DNA of 64,000 nt, taken from contig JACSZT010000009.1 of assembly GCA_014332815.1 (NCBI GenBank), positions 196,370 through 260,369 on the forward strand, in the 5' to 3' direction. This document shows positions 50,566 through 60,977 of the stretch, in pieces (positions within the stretch are counted from its first letter, which is position 1; every line of letters starts with the position of its first letter). Below the pieces are notes generated by a model. The model ran no database searches and was not told the DNA's origin. It was given only the letters and a program-made list of their open reading frames with translations. The stretch comes from Weissella confusa (lineage in GTDB: Bacteria; Bacillota; Bacilli; Lactobacillales; Lactobacillaceae). A program made the translations under genes and the position numbers.

Positions 50566-52359
50566 ATGGCGTCAGAACATATTGAACAAAAACTTGCGCT
50601 GTTACCAGATTTGCCCGGCTCATACCAAATGAAGGATGTGAACGGCAAAATCATTTATGTTGGTAAGGCCAAGAACCTAAAAAACCGTGTGCGTTCTTAC
50701 TTTAAAAGTGAACATACCGGTAAGACAGCCCAGCTGGTTGAGAATATCGCGGACTTTGATTTCATCGTCACGAGTTCCGAAAAGGAATCATTGTTGCTTG
50801 AAATCACGTTGATTCAAAAATACCAGCCGTACTATAACATTCGCTTGAAGCGTGGAACGGGGTACCCTTACATTAAGATTACCCACGAATCAGATCCAAA
50901 GCTTGAATTGGCCAACGACGTCAAAGAAGACGGTGCCCAATACTTTGGCCCTTATCCAAACGTTTACGCTGCACAGGAAACCTTGCATTTCTTGCAAAAG
51001 GTTTATCCACTACGTCGTTGTAACGGTTACCAAGGACGTCCATGTTTGTATGCCAACATGGGACAATGCTTGGGTCCTTGCTATCGTAAGGTGCCATTCA
51101 CGGAGTACTTGGATCAAATCAAGAAGATTCAACGTTTCTTGGATGGGGATACAAAAGAAGTGACGAAGGTCTTGCAAGGTAAGATGGCCGACGCGGCTGA
51201 AAAGCTTGAGTTTGAGCGAGCTGCCGATTTGCGTGACCAACTGAAGTTTATTGAGACAACTGTTGAAAAGCAAAAGATTATCTCAAAGGACGGGACACCA
51301 CGTGACTTGTTCAACTTCTATATGGACAAGGGGTGGCTGTCTGTTCAAGTCTTCTTCATTCGCCAAGCGCGTTTGATGAAACGTGAGAAGCGCACCTTTG
51401 CCATCGTTGATTCGCCTGAAGAAGAATTGACGAGTTTTATTTTGCAGTTCTACAACCGTAAGAACGCCGTGTTGCCAAAGGAAATTTTGGTACCAGCTGA
51501 CGTTGATAAGCAGATTATCTCAGAAGTGTTGAATGTGCCAGTGCGTACACCGCAACGTGGTGAAAAGCGTGACTTGCTCGATTTGGCGGAAAAGAATGCC
51601 AAAATCGTGTTGGATGAAAAGTTCCGGTTGATGGAGATGAATGAGTCGAAGACGAACGGGGCGATGCAAGAAATTGCTGACGCGTTAGGTCTTGACCATA
51701 TTCACCGTATTGAGGCGTTTGACCACTCACACACCCAGGGTGAAGAAATGGTTTCAGCCATGGTTGTTTTTGAAGATGGTGTGCCAAACAAGAATAAATA
51801 CCGCAAGTACAAGACCAAGACCGTTGATCACGCGGACGAACGTGCTGAAACGATGGAAGTTATTCGTCGTCGCTATACGCGTTTGCTCAAGGAACATGCT
51901 GAAATGCCTGATTTGATTTTGATGGACGGTGGCGTTATTCAGTTGAATGCGGCTCGTGAAGTCATTGAAGATGAGCTCGGTTTGGCAATCCCGGTCGCAG
52001 CGATGGTTAAGAATGACCAACACAAGACGGCTGACTTGTTGCGCGAAGAAGGTGAACCGCACGTTAACTTGGATCCAAAGTCGCAAGGATTCTTCCTATT
52101 GCAACGTATTCAAGATGAAGTGCACCGGTTTGCAATCACGTTCCACCGTCAATTGCGCTCGAAGAGTTCTTTGGGGTCAAAGTTGGATGAAATTGCCGGG
52201 GTGGGACCAAAGACGCGTCAGAAGTTATTGACGAAGTTTGGTTCACTCAAGAAGATTGCCAATGCATCGATTGAAGAACTGCGCGAAGTCGGCGTTTCTG
52301 AGAAGGTGGCCAACGCCATTAAGATTTCACTGCAAGCAATTCAACACAGTGATGATTAA
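50566..52359 (+). CDS. uvrC: Excinuclease ABC subunit C
   Basis: ATG 50566 after GAAAGGAAAAG. 597 residues: GIY-YIG nuclease (LPGSYQMKDVNGKIIYVGKA KNLKNRVRSYF), Cys-containing segment (YPLRRCNGYQGRPCLYANMG), UVR motif (KMADAAEKLEFERAADLRDQ), RNase H-like 5' nuclease (IEAFDHSHTQGEEMVSAMVV) and helix-hairpin-helix end (IAGVGPKTRQKLLTKFGSL). It makes both cuts in nucleotide excision repair with UvrA and UvrB. Confidence 0.96.
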   Translation: MASEHIEQKLALLPDLPGSYQMKDVNGKIIYVGKAKNLKNRVRSYFKSEHTGKTAQLVENIADFDFIVTSSEKESLLLEITLIQKYQPYYNIRLKRGTGYPYIKITHESDPKLELANDVKEDGAQYFGPYPNVYAAQETLHFLQKVYPLRRCNGYQGRPCLYANMGQCLGPCYRKVPFTEYLDQIKKIQRFLDGDTKEVTKVLQGKMADAAEKLEFERAADLRDQLKFIETTVEKQKIISKDGTPRDLFNFYMDKGWLSVQVFFIRQARLMKREKRTFAIVDSPEEELTSFILQFYNRKNAVLPKEILVPADVDKQIISEVLNVPVRTPQRGEKRDLLDLAEKNAKIVLDEKFRLMEMNESKTNGAMQEIADALGLDHIHRIEAFDHSHTQGEEMVSAMVVFEDGVPNKNKYRKYKTKTVDHADERAETMEVIRRRYTRLLKEHAEMPDLILMDGGVIQLNAAREVIEDELGLAIPVAAMVKNDQHKTADLLREEGEPHVNLDPKSQGFFLLQRIQDEVHRFAITFHRQLRSKSSLGSKLDEIAGVGPKTRQKLLTKFGSLKKIANASIEELREVGVSEKVANAIKISLQAIQHSDD

Positions 52360-52450
52360 AGGTGGTCAAACGAGGCTAAGTACTGTAAAATGATAAGCGT
52401 CAAATTGCGCTTATATTTTAAGAGCTTTAATAAAGAAAGTGAGGTCATAA

Positions 52451-53764
<1,314 letters not shown>

Positions 53765-53771
53765 AAATCAA

Positions 53772-53798
53772 AAGTCAGATGCTTGCATCTGGCTTTTT
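53772..53798 (+). terminator. Terminator of obgE
   Basis: GTCAGATGC, TTG, CATCTGGC-type stem (one G-T pair) with TTTTT. Confidence 0.75.
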
Positions 53799-53814
53799 GT
53801 GTGAAAAGGAGAAA

Positions 53815-54519
53815 ATGGTGGCCGGCAATCAAACTGAACACGTCAGCAATCCAGATCAATATGTCACGATTGCGGCGGATGAATATACTTGGGAACAAGT
53901 CATTAAAAAGTCTCGTTTTATCGTTAATATGGCGCGTGTGAATTCTGAAGAAGAGGCGCGCGAGTTTATTGACCGTATTAATAAAGAGCACAATAAAGCT
54001 ACGCACAATGTCTGGTCATACATGCTAGGCGACCGTGACCAAGTGCAACGTTATTCTGATGATGGTGAACCAGCTGGAACAGCGGGTGTGCCAATGCTAG
54101 AAGTGTTGAAGAACAATGAGGTGCACGATGTTGCTGCTGTTGTGACGCGTTACTTTGGTGGTATCAAGTTGGGCGCCGGTGGTTTGGTGCGCGCATACGC
54201 TGGTACAGTTGCGGGTGGTATTGCAGAACTTGGCTTGGTGCAACGTATTCAACGTCACAAAATGTCGTTGCGCATTGATTATAAGAATTATGAGCCTCTA
54301 AAGTATTGGCTCGAGCAACATGAATATGTTATTTTGGATACACAATATGATACGGGTGTGACACTGGTTGTGCCGGTGTCTGATGAAGACATGGCAAGTT
54401 TCGAAACTGATGTGACGGACTTGTTGTCAGGCCAAGTGACGGTTGAAGTTGGGGATGTCGATTTATTCGAAGTACCTTACGAAAAGCGCGTCACGGCGCA
54501 AACGTCGTCGTTGAAGTAA
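53815..54519 (+). CDS. YigZ/IMPACT family protein
   Basis: ATG 53815 directly behind AAAAGGAG. 234 residues: the conserved KKSRFIVNMARVNSEEEARE, ATHNVWSYMLG, SDDGEPAGTAGVPMLEVL and VVTRYFGGIKLGAGGLVRAY of the UPF0029 N-terminal domain, then a ferredoxin-like DUF1949 end. Linked to translation control; the exact role in bacteria is unclear. Confidence 0.92.
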   Translation: MVAGNQTEHVSNPDQYVTIAADEYTWEQVIKKSRFIVNMARVNSEEEAREFIDRINKEHNKATHNVWSYMLGDRDQVQRYSDDGEPAGTAGVPMLEVLKNNEVHDVAAVVTRYFGGIKLGAGGLVRAYAGTVAGGIAELGLVQRIQRHKMSLRIDYKNYEPLKYWLEQHEYVILDTQYDTGVTLVVPVSDEDMASFETDVTDLLSGQVTVEVGDVDLFEVPYEKRVTAQTSSLK

Positions 54520-54593
54520 AAGCTAAGTTTGGCTTGGTTTAATGTTCGCGCCGTATAATGAAAGTATGATGTTTTAAAGGGTTGGTGAGAAAT

Positions 54594-55202
54594 GTGAAGC
54601 GGGGCATAGTTGAAATTCATATATTGGTGGCACTGTTCATGCTAACAGTGTGGCTGTTTCCGACGAATTTCATGTTTTTAATATGGAACGTCTTTTTAGC
54701 GTTAATCCCGTTTGATTTATCGCTGTTAATCAAAAATCGCCAACTAAAGCGTTGGATGACAGTTGTACTAACACTTGTTTGGCTGATTTTCTTTCCAAAT
54801 ACGATGTACATGCTGACGGACTTTAGTCACTTATCATCAATTGGAACAGGTTTGATGACTGAGACGCAGTTCTTTAACTACGCGTTGTTGGCTAGTGGTG
54901 TGATGATTGGGACGTTGTTAGGGGTGTCATCAGCGCATATCATGGCGGTCCGCTTTTTTGGTGAAGAAGCTAGAATTGAGGCGCTAGCATTTTATGCTGT
55001 TTTGTCATTGGTATCGGCATTTGGGATTTACCTCGGCCGATTCCTGCGTCTAAACTCATGGGATCTGCTGACTAACGGTCATTCAGTTGTGCAACAAGTA
55101 TTACAAGCCTTTACCATGCACAGTTTTGTGTTTGTGATGTCATTTGGTGCGTTGCAACTGGCTTTGCTGTTGATGTACCACATTCTCAGAAAAATGAAGT
55201 AA
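54594..55202 (+). CDS. DUF1361 membrane protein
   Basis: GTG 54594 is my start, with GGTGAG six bases upstream; TTG 54582 is possible. About 202 residues, six helices. It has the family marks FLIWNVFLALIPFDLSLL, WLIFFPNTMYMLTDFSHL and FGIYLGRFLRLNSWDLLTN. Function unknown. A TATAATG lies at 54554. Confidence 0.82.
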   Translation: MKRGIVEIHILVALFMLTVWLFPTNFMFLIWNVFLALIPFDLSLLIKNRQLKRWMTVVLTLVWLIFFPNTMYMLTDFSHLSSIGTGLMTETQFFNYALLASGVMIGTLLGVSSAHIMAVRFFGEEARIEALAFYAVLSLVSAFGIYLGRFLRLNSWDLLTNGHSVVQQVLQAFTMHSFVFVMSFGALQLALLLMYHILRKMK

Positions 55203-55207
55203 AAAAA

Positions 55208-55250
55208 TAAGGTCGATGCTACTCGAGAAATTGAGTAACATCGACCTTTT
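55208..55250. terminator. Bidirectional terminator between DUF1361 and MFS genes
   Basis: AAGGTCGATG(C/T)TACTC arms around GAGAAATT, with TTTTATTTTT on one side and an A run on the other. Confidence 0.88.
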
Positions 55251-55254
55251 ATTT

Positions 55255-56487
55255 TTAGTCGTTTACATCGTCATCAGTGTGACGCAAGAAACGTGTATTC
55301 GTACCGAAGATAATGGCGTTAACCACAATCAACGCGGCACTGACCATGAAGATACCGTTGTAATCAAAGTATGTTGCAACCAGGGTACCAAGCATTGGTC
55401 CGGCAACCGCACCAAGTGATTGGAATGACTGATTGTAGGCAAAGATACGTGAGGTAATTTCACGTGGCGTTGATTTCGACAGCATCGTTTGCACGGCTGG
55501 CAACATCGTCGCATCTGAAATACCAATCATGAAACGCAAAATGATCAATTGCCAGACGGCGGTCACAAAGCCAGTCGGTAGCATAAAGATGAATGCTAAT
55601 GCAAACCCAATCATGATCATGCGGTTCGTCCCGATGCGATCACCAATGCGACCAAAACGTGGTGCAGCAATCATTGTTGCAATTCCAGGCATTGCCGCAA
55701 CCAAACCAGCTAAGAAAGTCGTACTTGGTGCACCGTGGTTAAGTTCACGAACAAATAGTGCGACAATCGGACTGATTGATTGGTTAACCATTTGAATAAT
55801 CAACGTGGTGGTAAACAAGACAATGGTGAGCTTTGGGAACTTCAACATTTGGAAGACTTCCTTACGAGATGGTGAAGCACCACGCTCGATTGGTGTGAAC
55901 TCTTCTTTGACCATTGTCAGTGTTAAGGTGAAAACGAGTAGGAAAATAATACCAGTAATAACAAATGAAATACGATAGCTAACCAATGAGGCTAGCACAC
56001 CGCCAAGAAACGGTCCTAACAAGTTTCCACCGGTCACACCAGTAACCAATAGACCCAAAGCATAGCCGGAGCGTTCCTTTGGTGTTTGCGTGGCAATCAT
56101 GGCGTTTGCATTTGAAATGAAACCACCAAACAATCCTTGCAAAGCGCGCAAGAAAATCAATTGCCAAATATTCTGTGCTGCTCCCATGAGCAAGAACACA
56201 ATCGCCATTCCTAATGAAGCACGGAGCAACATTAGCTTACGGCCTTTACTGTCAGCGAGCTTACCCCAAAATGGTGAGACAATGGCCGTCATCAAAAAGG
56301 TAATCGCAAAAGCGGCACCACTGTAGAACGTCAATTGGTTCTTAGTGAAATGTCCCAAAGTGTCGACGTAAAGGGAGAGAAATGGCATGACTTCACTGAA
56401 GCCAATTCCGGTCATGAAAACCCCGAACCAGAGGACGTACAAATTACGTTGCCAGGTAGGGAGACCAGAAAGTCGTCGCTGAATCAT
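55255..56487 (-). CDS. MFS multidrug exporter (DHA1 type)
   Basis: Minus-strand ATG at 56487 after GAGGAGGTCATC. 410 residues, twelve helices. Typical DHA1 text: WFGVFMTGIGFSEVMPFLSL, the loop GKLADSKGRKLMLLRASLGM (motif A), GLLVTGVTGGNLLGPFLGGV (motif C, antiporter) and GRIGDRIGTNRMIMIGFALA (second motif A). Proton-coupled drug efflux, MdtG-like; the substrate is unknown. The gap to guaB (56488-56694) is its promoter side. Confidence 0.88.
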   Translation of the reverse strand: MIQRRLSGLPTWQRNLYVLWFGVFMTGIGFSEVMPFLSLYVDTLGHFTKNQLTFYSGAAFAITFLMTAIVSPFWGKLADSKGRKLMLLRASLGMAIVFLLMGAAQNIWQLIFLRALQGLFGGFISNANAMIATQTPKERSGYALGLLVTGVTGGNLLGPFLGGVLASLVSYRISFVITGIIFLLVFTLTLTMVKEEFTPIERGASPSRKEVFQMLKFPKLTIVLFTTTLIIQMVNQSISPIVALFVRELNHGAPSTTFLAGLVAAMPGIATMIAAPRFGRIGDRIGTNRMIMIGFALAFIFMLPTGFVTAVWQLIILRFMIGISDATMLPAVQTMLSKSTPREITSRIFAYNQSFQSLGAVAGPMLGTLVATYFDYNGIFMVSAALIVVNAIIFGTNTRFLRHTDDDVND

Positions 56488-56694
56488 GATGACCTCCTCA
56501 ATCGCTATTTATTTTTTACAAGTAACTATTGTACGCTTATTTTTCGGAATAATCACGCGGTTTGACGGCTGTTAAACTGTTAACCGAACGTAAAATCATA
56601 TTAAAACTATTTTATTCGTATCTAGGGCTTGCAATCTGTCATAAGTCGTGTAGTATATTCAACAATAACTTTTTCAAAAAAGACATTTTTGTCC

Positions 56695-56765
56695 TTGCAG
56701 ATTTAATTGCTGGAAAATGGCCAGCGAGTTTCTACCGCCTACCTAAAGTGGCGACAATCCGCAAA
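56695..56765 (+). promoter_or_regulatory. Guanine (purine) riboswitch aptamer
   Basis: It follows the purine aptamer closely: P1 TTGCAGA with TCCGCAA, J1/2 TTTAAT, P2 GCTGG-AAAATGG-CCAGC, the invariant GTTTCTACC, P3 CGCC-TACCTAAAGT-GGCG, and J3/1 ACAAT. L2 has GG and L3 has CC for the kissing loop. The specificity base after A in J3/1 is C, as in guanine/hypoxanthine sensors (U in adenine sensors). It precedes guaB. Confidence 0.88.
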
Positions 56766-56792
56766 TGACTCACAAGAGAAAACCCTCTTTGT

Positions 56793-56830
56793 AAGCATTT
56801 GTGGATCACTGTATCCAGAAATGCTTTTTT
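56793..56830 (+). terminator. Riboswitch expression-platform terminator
   Basis: AAGCATTTGTGGAT and ATCCAGAAATGCTT with TTTT, 25 bases before guaB. With ligand bound the stem should form and stop transcription; the 5' arm can otherwise be held by an antiterminator. Confidence 0.85.
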
Positions 56831-56854
56831 GTTACACAAAATTTGGAGGTTCTC

Positions 56855-58000
56855 ATGTCACACTTTTCAGCCACAAATAAGTTCGTTCCAATGGGATTGA
56901 CGTTTGATGACGTTCAATTGGTAAACAACACGACTAACGGATTATCACAAAGCGATATTTCTTTGGCAACGACCCTAACACCAACTTTGCACCTCAACAT
57001 TCCTATGTTGTCAGCTGCGATGGATACGGTAACCGAAGCGCGTTTGGCAACGCAATTGGCTTTGCTTGGTGGTATGGGTGTGGTTCACAAGAACATGTTG
57101 ATTGCCGACCAAGCAGCCGAGGGTGCTAAGGTCAAGGCGGCAACAATCGATGTCGCACGCTACCCACAAGCAGCGGTTGATTTTAACGGTCGCTTGTTGG
57201 TCGCTGGTGCGGTTGGTGTGACGTCAGATACAGTGACGCGTGTTGGTGCCCTGGTTGAAGCTGGCGTTGATGCAATCGTGCTTGATTCGGCTCACGGCCA
57301 TTCAGAAGGTGTATTGCGTAAGGTTAGCGAAGTGCGTGCTGCCTTCCCAGAGTTGAACATCATCGCTGGAAATATTGCGACTAAGGCTGGCGCTGCTGCC
57401 TTGTACGATGCAGGTGCCGACGTGGTTAAGGTTGGTATCGGACCTGGTTCAATTTGCACGACGCGTGTTGTGGCTGGTGTGGGAGTCCCACAAATTTCAG
57501 CCATTGCCGATGCAGCTGAAGTTGCCAAGCAATACGGCAAGGCCATCATTGCTGACGGTGGTATCAAGGATGCTGGCGATGTTGTGAAGGCTTTGGCGTC
57601 TGGTGGAAACGCAGTGATGCTTGGATCAATGCTTGCTGGTACCTTGGAAGCGCCTGGTGAAGTATTCACCGATGAACAAACAGGTCACCAATACAAGTCA
57701 TACCGTGGTATGGGCTCAATTGCAGCGATGGAAAACGGTTCAAAGGATCGTTACTTCCAAGGTGAAGTTAATGAAGCCAACAAGATGGTGCCAGAGGGTA
57801 TCGAAGCACGTACGGCGTACAAGGGTGCGTTGACGGATGTCTTGAATAACGTATTGGTTGGGGTTCGACGTGGCATGGTAAATGCTGGTGCAACGACAAT
57901 TGATGAGATGGTGAACCAAGGTCACTTGGCTAATATGAAGCAAGCGGTTGATTACACGCGTTTGCCACAAGTACCACGCATCGTTGTCGCACAAGCCTAG
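56855..58000 (+). CDS. guaB: IMP dehydrogenase, CBS-less
   Basis: ATG 56855 after TTTGGAGGTT. 381 residues, a single TIM barrel without the two CBS domains of the 490-residue form. Seen: GLTFDDVQLV, NIPMLSAAMDTVTE, the catalytic loop VGIGPGSICTTR with Cys201, IADGGIKDAGD, MLGSMLAGTLEAPGE, and the flap YRGMGSIAAM with KDRYFQG. It makes XMP from IMP with NAD, the committed step to GMP. First gene behind the guanine riboswitch; the guaB-like gene follows 14 bp later. Confidence 0.93.
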   Translation: MSHFSATNKFVPMGLTFDDVQLVNNTTNGLSQSDISLATTLTPTLHLNIPMLSAAMDTVTEARLATQLALLGGMGVVHKNMLIADQAAEGAKVKAATIDVARYPQAAVDFNGRLLVAGAVGVTSDTVTRVGALVEAGVDAIVLDSAHGHSEGVLRKVSEVRAAFPELNIIAGNIATKAGAAALYDAGADVVKVGIGPGSICTTRVVAGVGVPQISAIADAAEVAKQYGKAIIADGGIKDAGDVVKALASGGNAVMLGSMLAGTLEAPGEVFTDEQTGHQYKSYRGMGSIAAMENGSKDRYFQGEVNEANKMVPEGIEARTAYKGALTDVLNNVLVGVRRGMVNAGATTIDEMVNQGHLANMKQAVDYTRLPQVPRIVVAQA

Positions 58001-58014
58001 GGGAGAGTTTAAAC

Positions 58015-58881
58015 ATGATGGAAACAGAAGTAGCTGGATTGAGTTTGGATCAAGTATTGTTGGTACCAAGTGAATCAAACGTTTTGCCAAACGCCGTGTC
58101 TTTGGCGACAAATTTGTCAGCTGATGTGCAGGAGGCGTTGCCGGTGATTGGGGCACCAGCGATGACGGATTTGGGGATGGCACAAGCATTCGCTGAAAAC
58201 GGTGCACTGGCAGTCTTGCCAGCTGGGGGAACGCAATTACAAGATGTGCAAACAATGGTCGCTGATGATGAGGCTACCCTTGTTGGGGTCGAAGTCTTGA
58301 ATGAAGTTGATGCATTTGAGACGGCAGTTATGCTCCATGCAGCTGGGGCGAAGTTGATTGATTTTGTATTGGATGACAATCTTGACCAAGCCATCGAGTC
58401 GTTGCGTTTGTTGGCGCAACAAGTACCGCCATTGACGATTATGGCTGGTCCAGTTGCTGATGCTGAGACGGCCCGCCGATTGTTTGAAACGGGCATTGAT
58501 TTGGTTAAGGTAGCGCCATTGCCTGGTCAACCGGTATATACGGTAACGACAACGATGGCAGTTGCTGAAGTTGCGAGTGAATTTGATGCCGGCGTTGTTT
58601 TGGGTGCTGGTATTCGCTACTCAGGTGACATCGTAAAGGCATTGGCTGCTGGTGCAGTAGCTGTTATGGTTGACACCGATATTATCGGTGACACACCCGC
58701 GGATGATTTGTTCCAAATTGCTGGTGGTCTCCGTTCAGGCATGGGCTACACTGGTTCAGCAACCATCGATGATTTGCGTCTTAATGCGCAATTTGTCCAA
58801 ATTACAGCGGCTGGTTTAGCTGAAAGTCACCCACACGATGTGGAATTGACAAAGTCAGCACCGAACTACGCTAAGCAATAG
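58015..58881 (+). CDS. IMP dehydrogenase-like protein without catalytic Cys
   Basis: ATG 58015 after GGGGAGAG. 288 residues. It aligns along its length with guaB (start LSLDQVLLVPSESNVLPNAV; end GGLRSGMGYTGSATIDDLR against GVRRGMVNAGATTIDEM), but the catalytic loop reads VKVAPLPGQPVYTVTTT, with Val where guaB has Cys, and the active-site flap (YRGMGS, KDRYFQG) is absent. GAGIRYSGDIVKALAAGAVA keeps the phosphate-binding region. So it is probably not an active IMPDH. It could bind nucleotide and regulate GuaB, for example in mixed octamers; that is inference. Same transcript as guaB. Confidence 0.8.
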   Translation: MMETEVAGLSLDQVLLVPSESNVLPNAVSLATNLSADVQEALPVIGAPAMTDLGMAQAFAENGALAVLPAGGTQLQDVQTMVADDEATLVGVEVLNEVDAFETAVMLHAAGAKLIDFVLDDNLDQAIESLRLLAQQVPPLTIMAGPVADAETARRLFETGIDLVKVAPLPGQPVYTVTTTMAVAEVASEFDAGVVLGAGIRYSGDIVKALAAGAVAVMVDTDIIGDTPADDLFQIAGGLRSGMGYTGSATIDDLRLNAQFVQITAAGLAESHPHDVELTKSAPNYAKQ

Positions 58882-58890
58882 ATTTAAACC

Positions 58891-58916
58891 GAAAGTGCGG
58901 CTTGCCGCACTTTTCT
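58891..58916 (+). terminator. Terminator after the guaB pair
   Basis: AAAGTGCGGC, TT, GCCGCACTTTT, 10 bases after the stop of the guaB-like gene. Confidence 0.85.
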
Positions 58917-58937
58917 TGTATACATAGGGGTAATGAA

Positions 58938-60602
58938 ATGACAGTAACAGCAGATTGGCATATTTCGAATGCCAAAGTACTTGATGTTTTTAATCAAAAA
59001 TTTGTTGAGACGGATCTTTGGGTAACTGGTGACAAAATTGTTTTCTTGGGTACGCTGACTGATGGCGTCGCAAGCCAAACGTATGATGCGCAAGGTCAGT
59101 ACGTGATTCCAGGCTTGATTGATGCACACATGCACGTTGAAAGTACGACGTTAGCACCGACAACCTTGGCAAGGGTTTTCATGGACCATGGGGTTACCCG
59201 CGCTTTCATTGATCCGCATGAAATTGCGAGTGTGGCTGGTGCACCAGCTATCCAATATATGTTGGATGAAGCTGGCCGGACGCCGTTCCATTATCATGTG
59301 ATGTTGCCATCGTCAGTACCGGCCACGAACTTCGAGCGCACTGGGGCAGCGCTGCATGCGGCTGACTTGAAGCCGTTTTACGAGCATCCCGACGTCGGTG
59401 GGTTGGCTGAAGTGATGGACTATCCAGCGGTCGCAAATGCCGATCCAGATATGATGCAAAAGATTGCTGATGCATTGGCTGCACACAAAACGGTTGATGG
59501 TCATGGAGCAGGGCTAACCCCTGAACAAATTGCGGATTACCGTAATGTTGGCATTGATACCGATCACGAAGCGGTTAATGCACAGGAAGCTGCTGAACGT
59601 GCAGCACTTGGCATGCACATCTTGATTCGCGAAGGGACGGTTGAACAAGATGAATTGGCAATCTTGCCAGCCATCAATGCCCAAAATCAACGTCAATTCT
59701 CATTTGCAACTGATGATAAGACGGCGGTGGATATTGCAGAAAATGGTGGTGTCGACCATAGTGTGCGTGTTGCGATGAACGCAGGAATGGCTCCTGAATT
59801 GGCGTTGACAATGGCAACGTTGAATGCGGCCGAAGCACATCACCTCGCTAATGTTGGTGCGTTGACGGCTGGGTATGTGGCTGATTTGGTTGTGGTGGGT
59901 GATTTAAAGACGTTGAAACCAACGCGTACGATGGTCAGCGGTGAATGGATCGATGAGCACGAGCCGGTGCAACCACGCCCATTCGCCACGAACTTGATGA
60001 ATGTTTCTTTGACTAAGGCTGATTTGGCATTGCCATTGAAGACGGGCCGTGCGCACATTATTGACGTAAAGCCTTTCCACATTGATACCGAACACAGCAT
60101 TGTCGATGTCCCAATGAATGAAGACCATGAATTTATGCCAACGGCTGAATTTGCCAAGATTACGGTTGCGGAACGTTACCATGATTTGGGTAATGGCGTT
60201 GGTATCATTCGCGGGTTGGGCATTCGGGAAGGCGCCGTTGGCACAACTTTCTCAAATGATTCGCACAATGTGGTGATTGCTGGTGCCAGTGATGAAGCGA
60301 TTGTGCAGGCGGCCAATGCGCTCCGCGAAATTGGTGGCGGTATGGTTGTTGTGGATGGACAGGGCGACGTTACAGCACTGCCACTTGAAATTGGTGGGTT
60401 GATGACCACGGCATCAGTTGAAACGACAGTTGCTAAGACACGTGAGTTGCATGCTAAGATTTCGCAACTATGCAATGTCGTCTTTGATGTCTTCCAAACG
60501 TTGTCGTTTATGGCATTGCCAGTTATTCCAAGTTTGAAGATTACGGATCAAGGCCTGTTTGATTTTGACACATGGTCATTCATTGGTATTGATGCTGAAT
60601 AG
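58938..60602 (+). CDS. ade: Adenine deaminase
   Basis: ATG 58938 after TAGGGGTAATGAA; upstream in-frame text overlaps the terminator, so I do not use it. About 554 residues. The amidohydrolase metal site VIPGLIDAHMHVES and FIDPHEIASVAG, FSFATDDKTAVDI, NAAEAHHLANVGALTAGYVA, and the C-terminal adenine-deaminase domain with GGGMVVVDGQGDVTALPLEI. It turns adenine into hypoxanthine, feeding IMP and thus GuaB, which links it to the preceding pair. Confidence 0.93.
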   Translation: MTVTADWHISNAKVLDVFNQKFVETDLWVTGDKIVFLGTLTDGVASQTYDAQGQYVIPGLIDAHMHVESTTLAPTTLARVFMDHGVTRAFIDPHEIASVAGAPAIQYMLDEAGRTPFHYHVMLPSSVPATNFERTGAALHAADLKPFYEHPDVGGLAEVMDYPAVANADPDMMQKIADALAAHKTVDGHGAGLTPEQIADYRNVGIDTDHEAVNAQEAAERAALGMHILIREGTVEQDELAILPAINAQNQRQFSFATDDKTAVDIAENGGVDHSVRVAMNAGMAPELALTMATLNAAEAHHLANVGALTAGYVADLVVVGDLKTLKPTRTMVSGEWIDEHEPVQPRPFATNLMNVSLTKADLALPLKTGRAHIIDVKPFHIDTEHSIVDVPMNEDHEFMPTAEFAKITVAERYHDLGNGVGIIRGLGIREGAVGTTFSNDSHNVVIAGASDEAIVQAANALREIGGGMVVVDGQGDVTALPLEIGGLMTTASVETTVAKTRELHAKISQLCNVVFDVFQTLSFMALPVIPSLKITDQGLFDFDTWSFIGIDAE

Positions 60603-60617
60603 AAAATGATGGTAAAC

Positions 60618-60655
60618 AAAAATGGACCGAGTCACGAAGACTTGGTCCATTTTTG
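60618..60655 (+). terminator. Terminator of ade
   Basis: AAAATGGACCGAGTC and GACTTGGTCCATTTTT. Confidence 0.88.
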
Positions 60656-60977
60656 CTGTAGGTTTATAAGAGATATGTTAATTGAGTAGATTCGCTTGGG
60701 AAAGCAAAATCAATCGCCATGTGGGTGACGAATCAACTTGCAGAATTACATGGGTTTGTAATTCGGTTAACATCAAGTCGATATACTTATAATAGCTTTG
60801 AGTTGTGAACGAATTGTGAAAGAAAACTAGAAATTATCGATTTGACTAACTAAAAGTGCTTTCGGTGTATCGCATGTGATACAAAAGGAGCCAGATGCTT
60901 GATTTTGTATCTTCCTGTTCGGGAAAACTTAATTTCTGGTACAATATGAATTAAGTAAATGAACAGGGAGAAGATAG
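60656..60977 (+). promoter_or_regulatory. ruvA upstream region with hairpin-forming repeat
   Basis: About 320 bp with no gene. GTATCGCATGTGATAC (60868-60883) can pair with itself, or GATACAAAA (60879-60887) can pair with TTTTGTATC (60904-60912), giving two mutually exclusive hairpins. A TACAAT box lies at about 60942 and AGGGAGAAG precedes the ruvA ATG. No known riboswitch class recognised. Confidence 0.35.
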
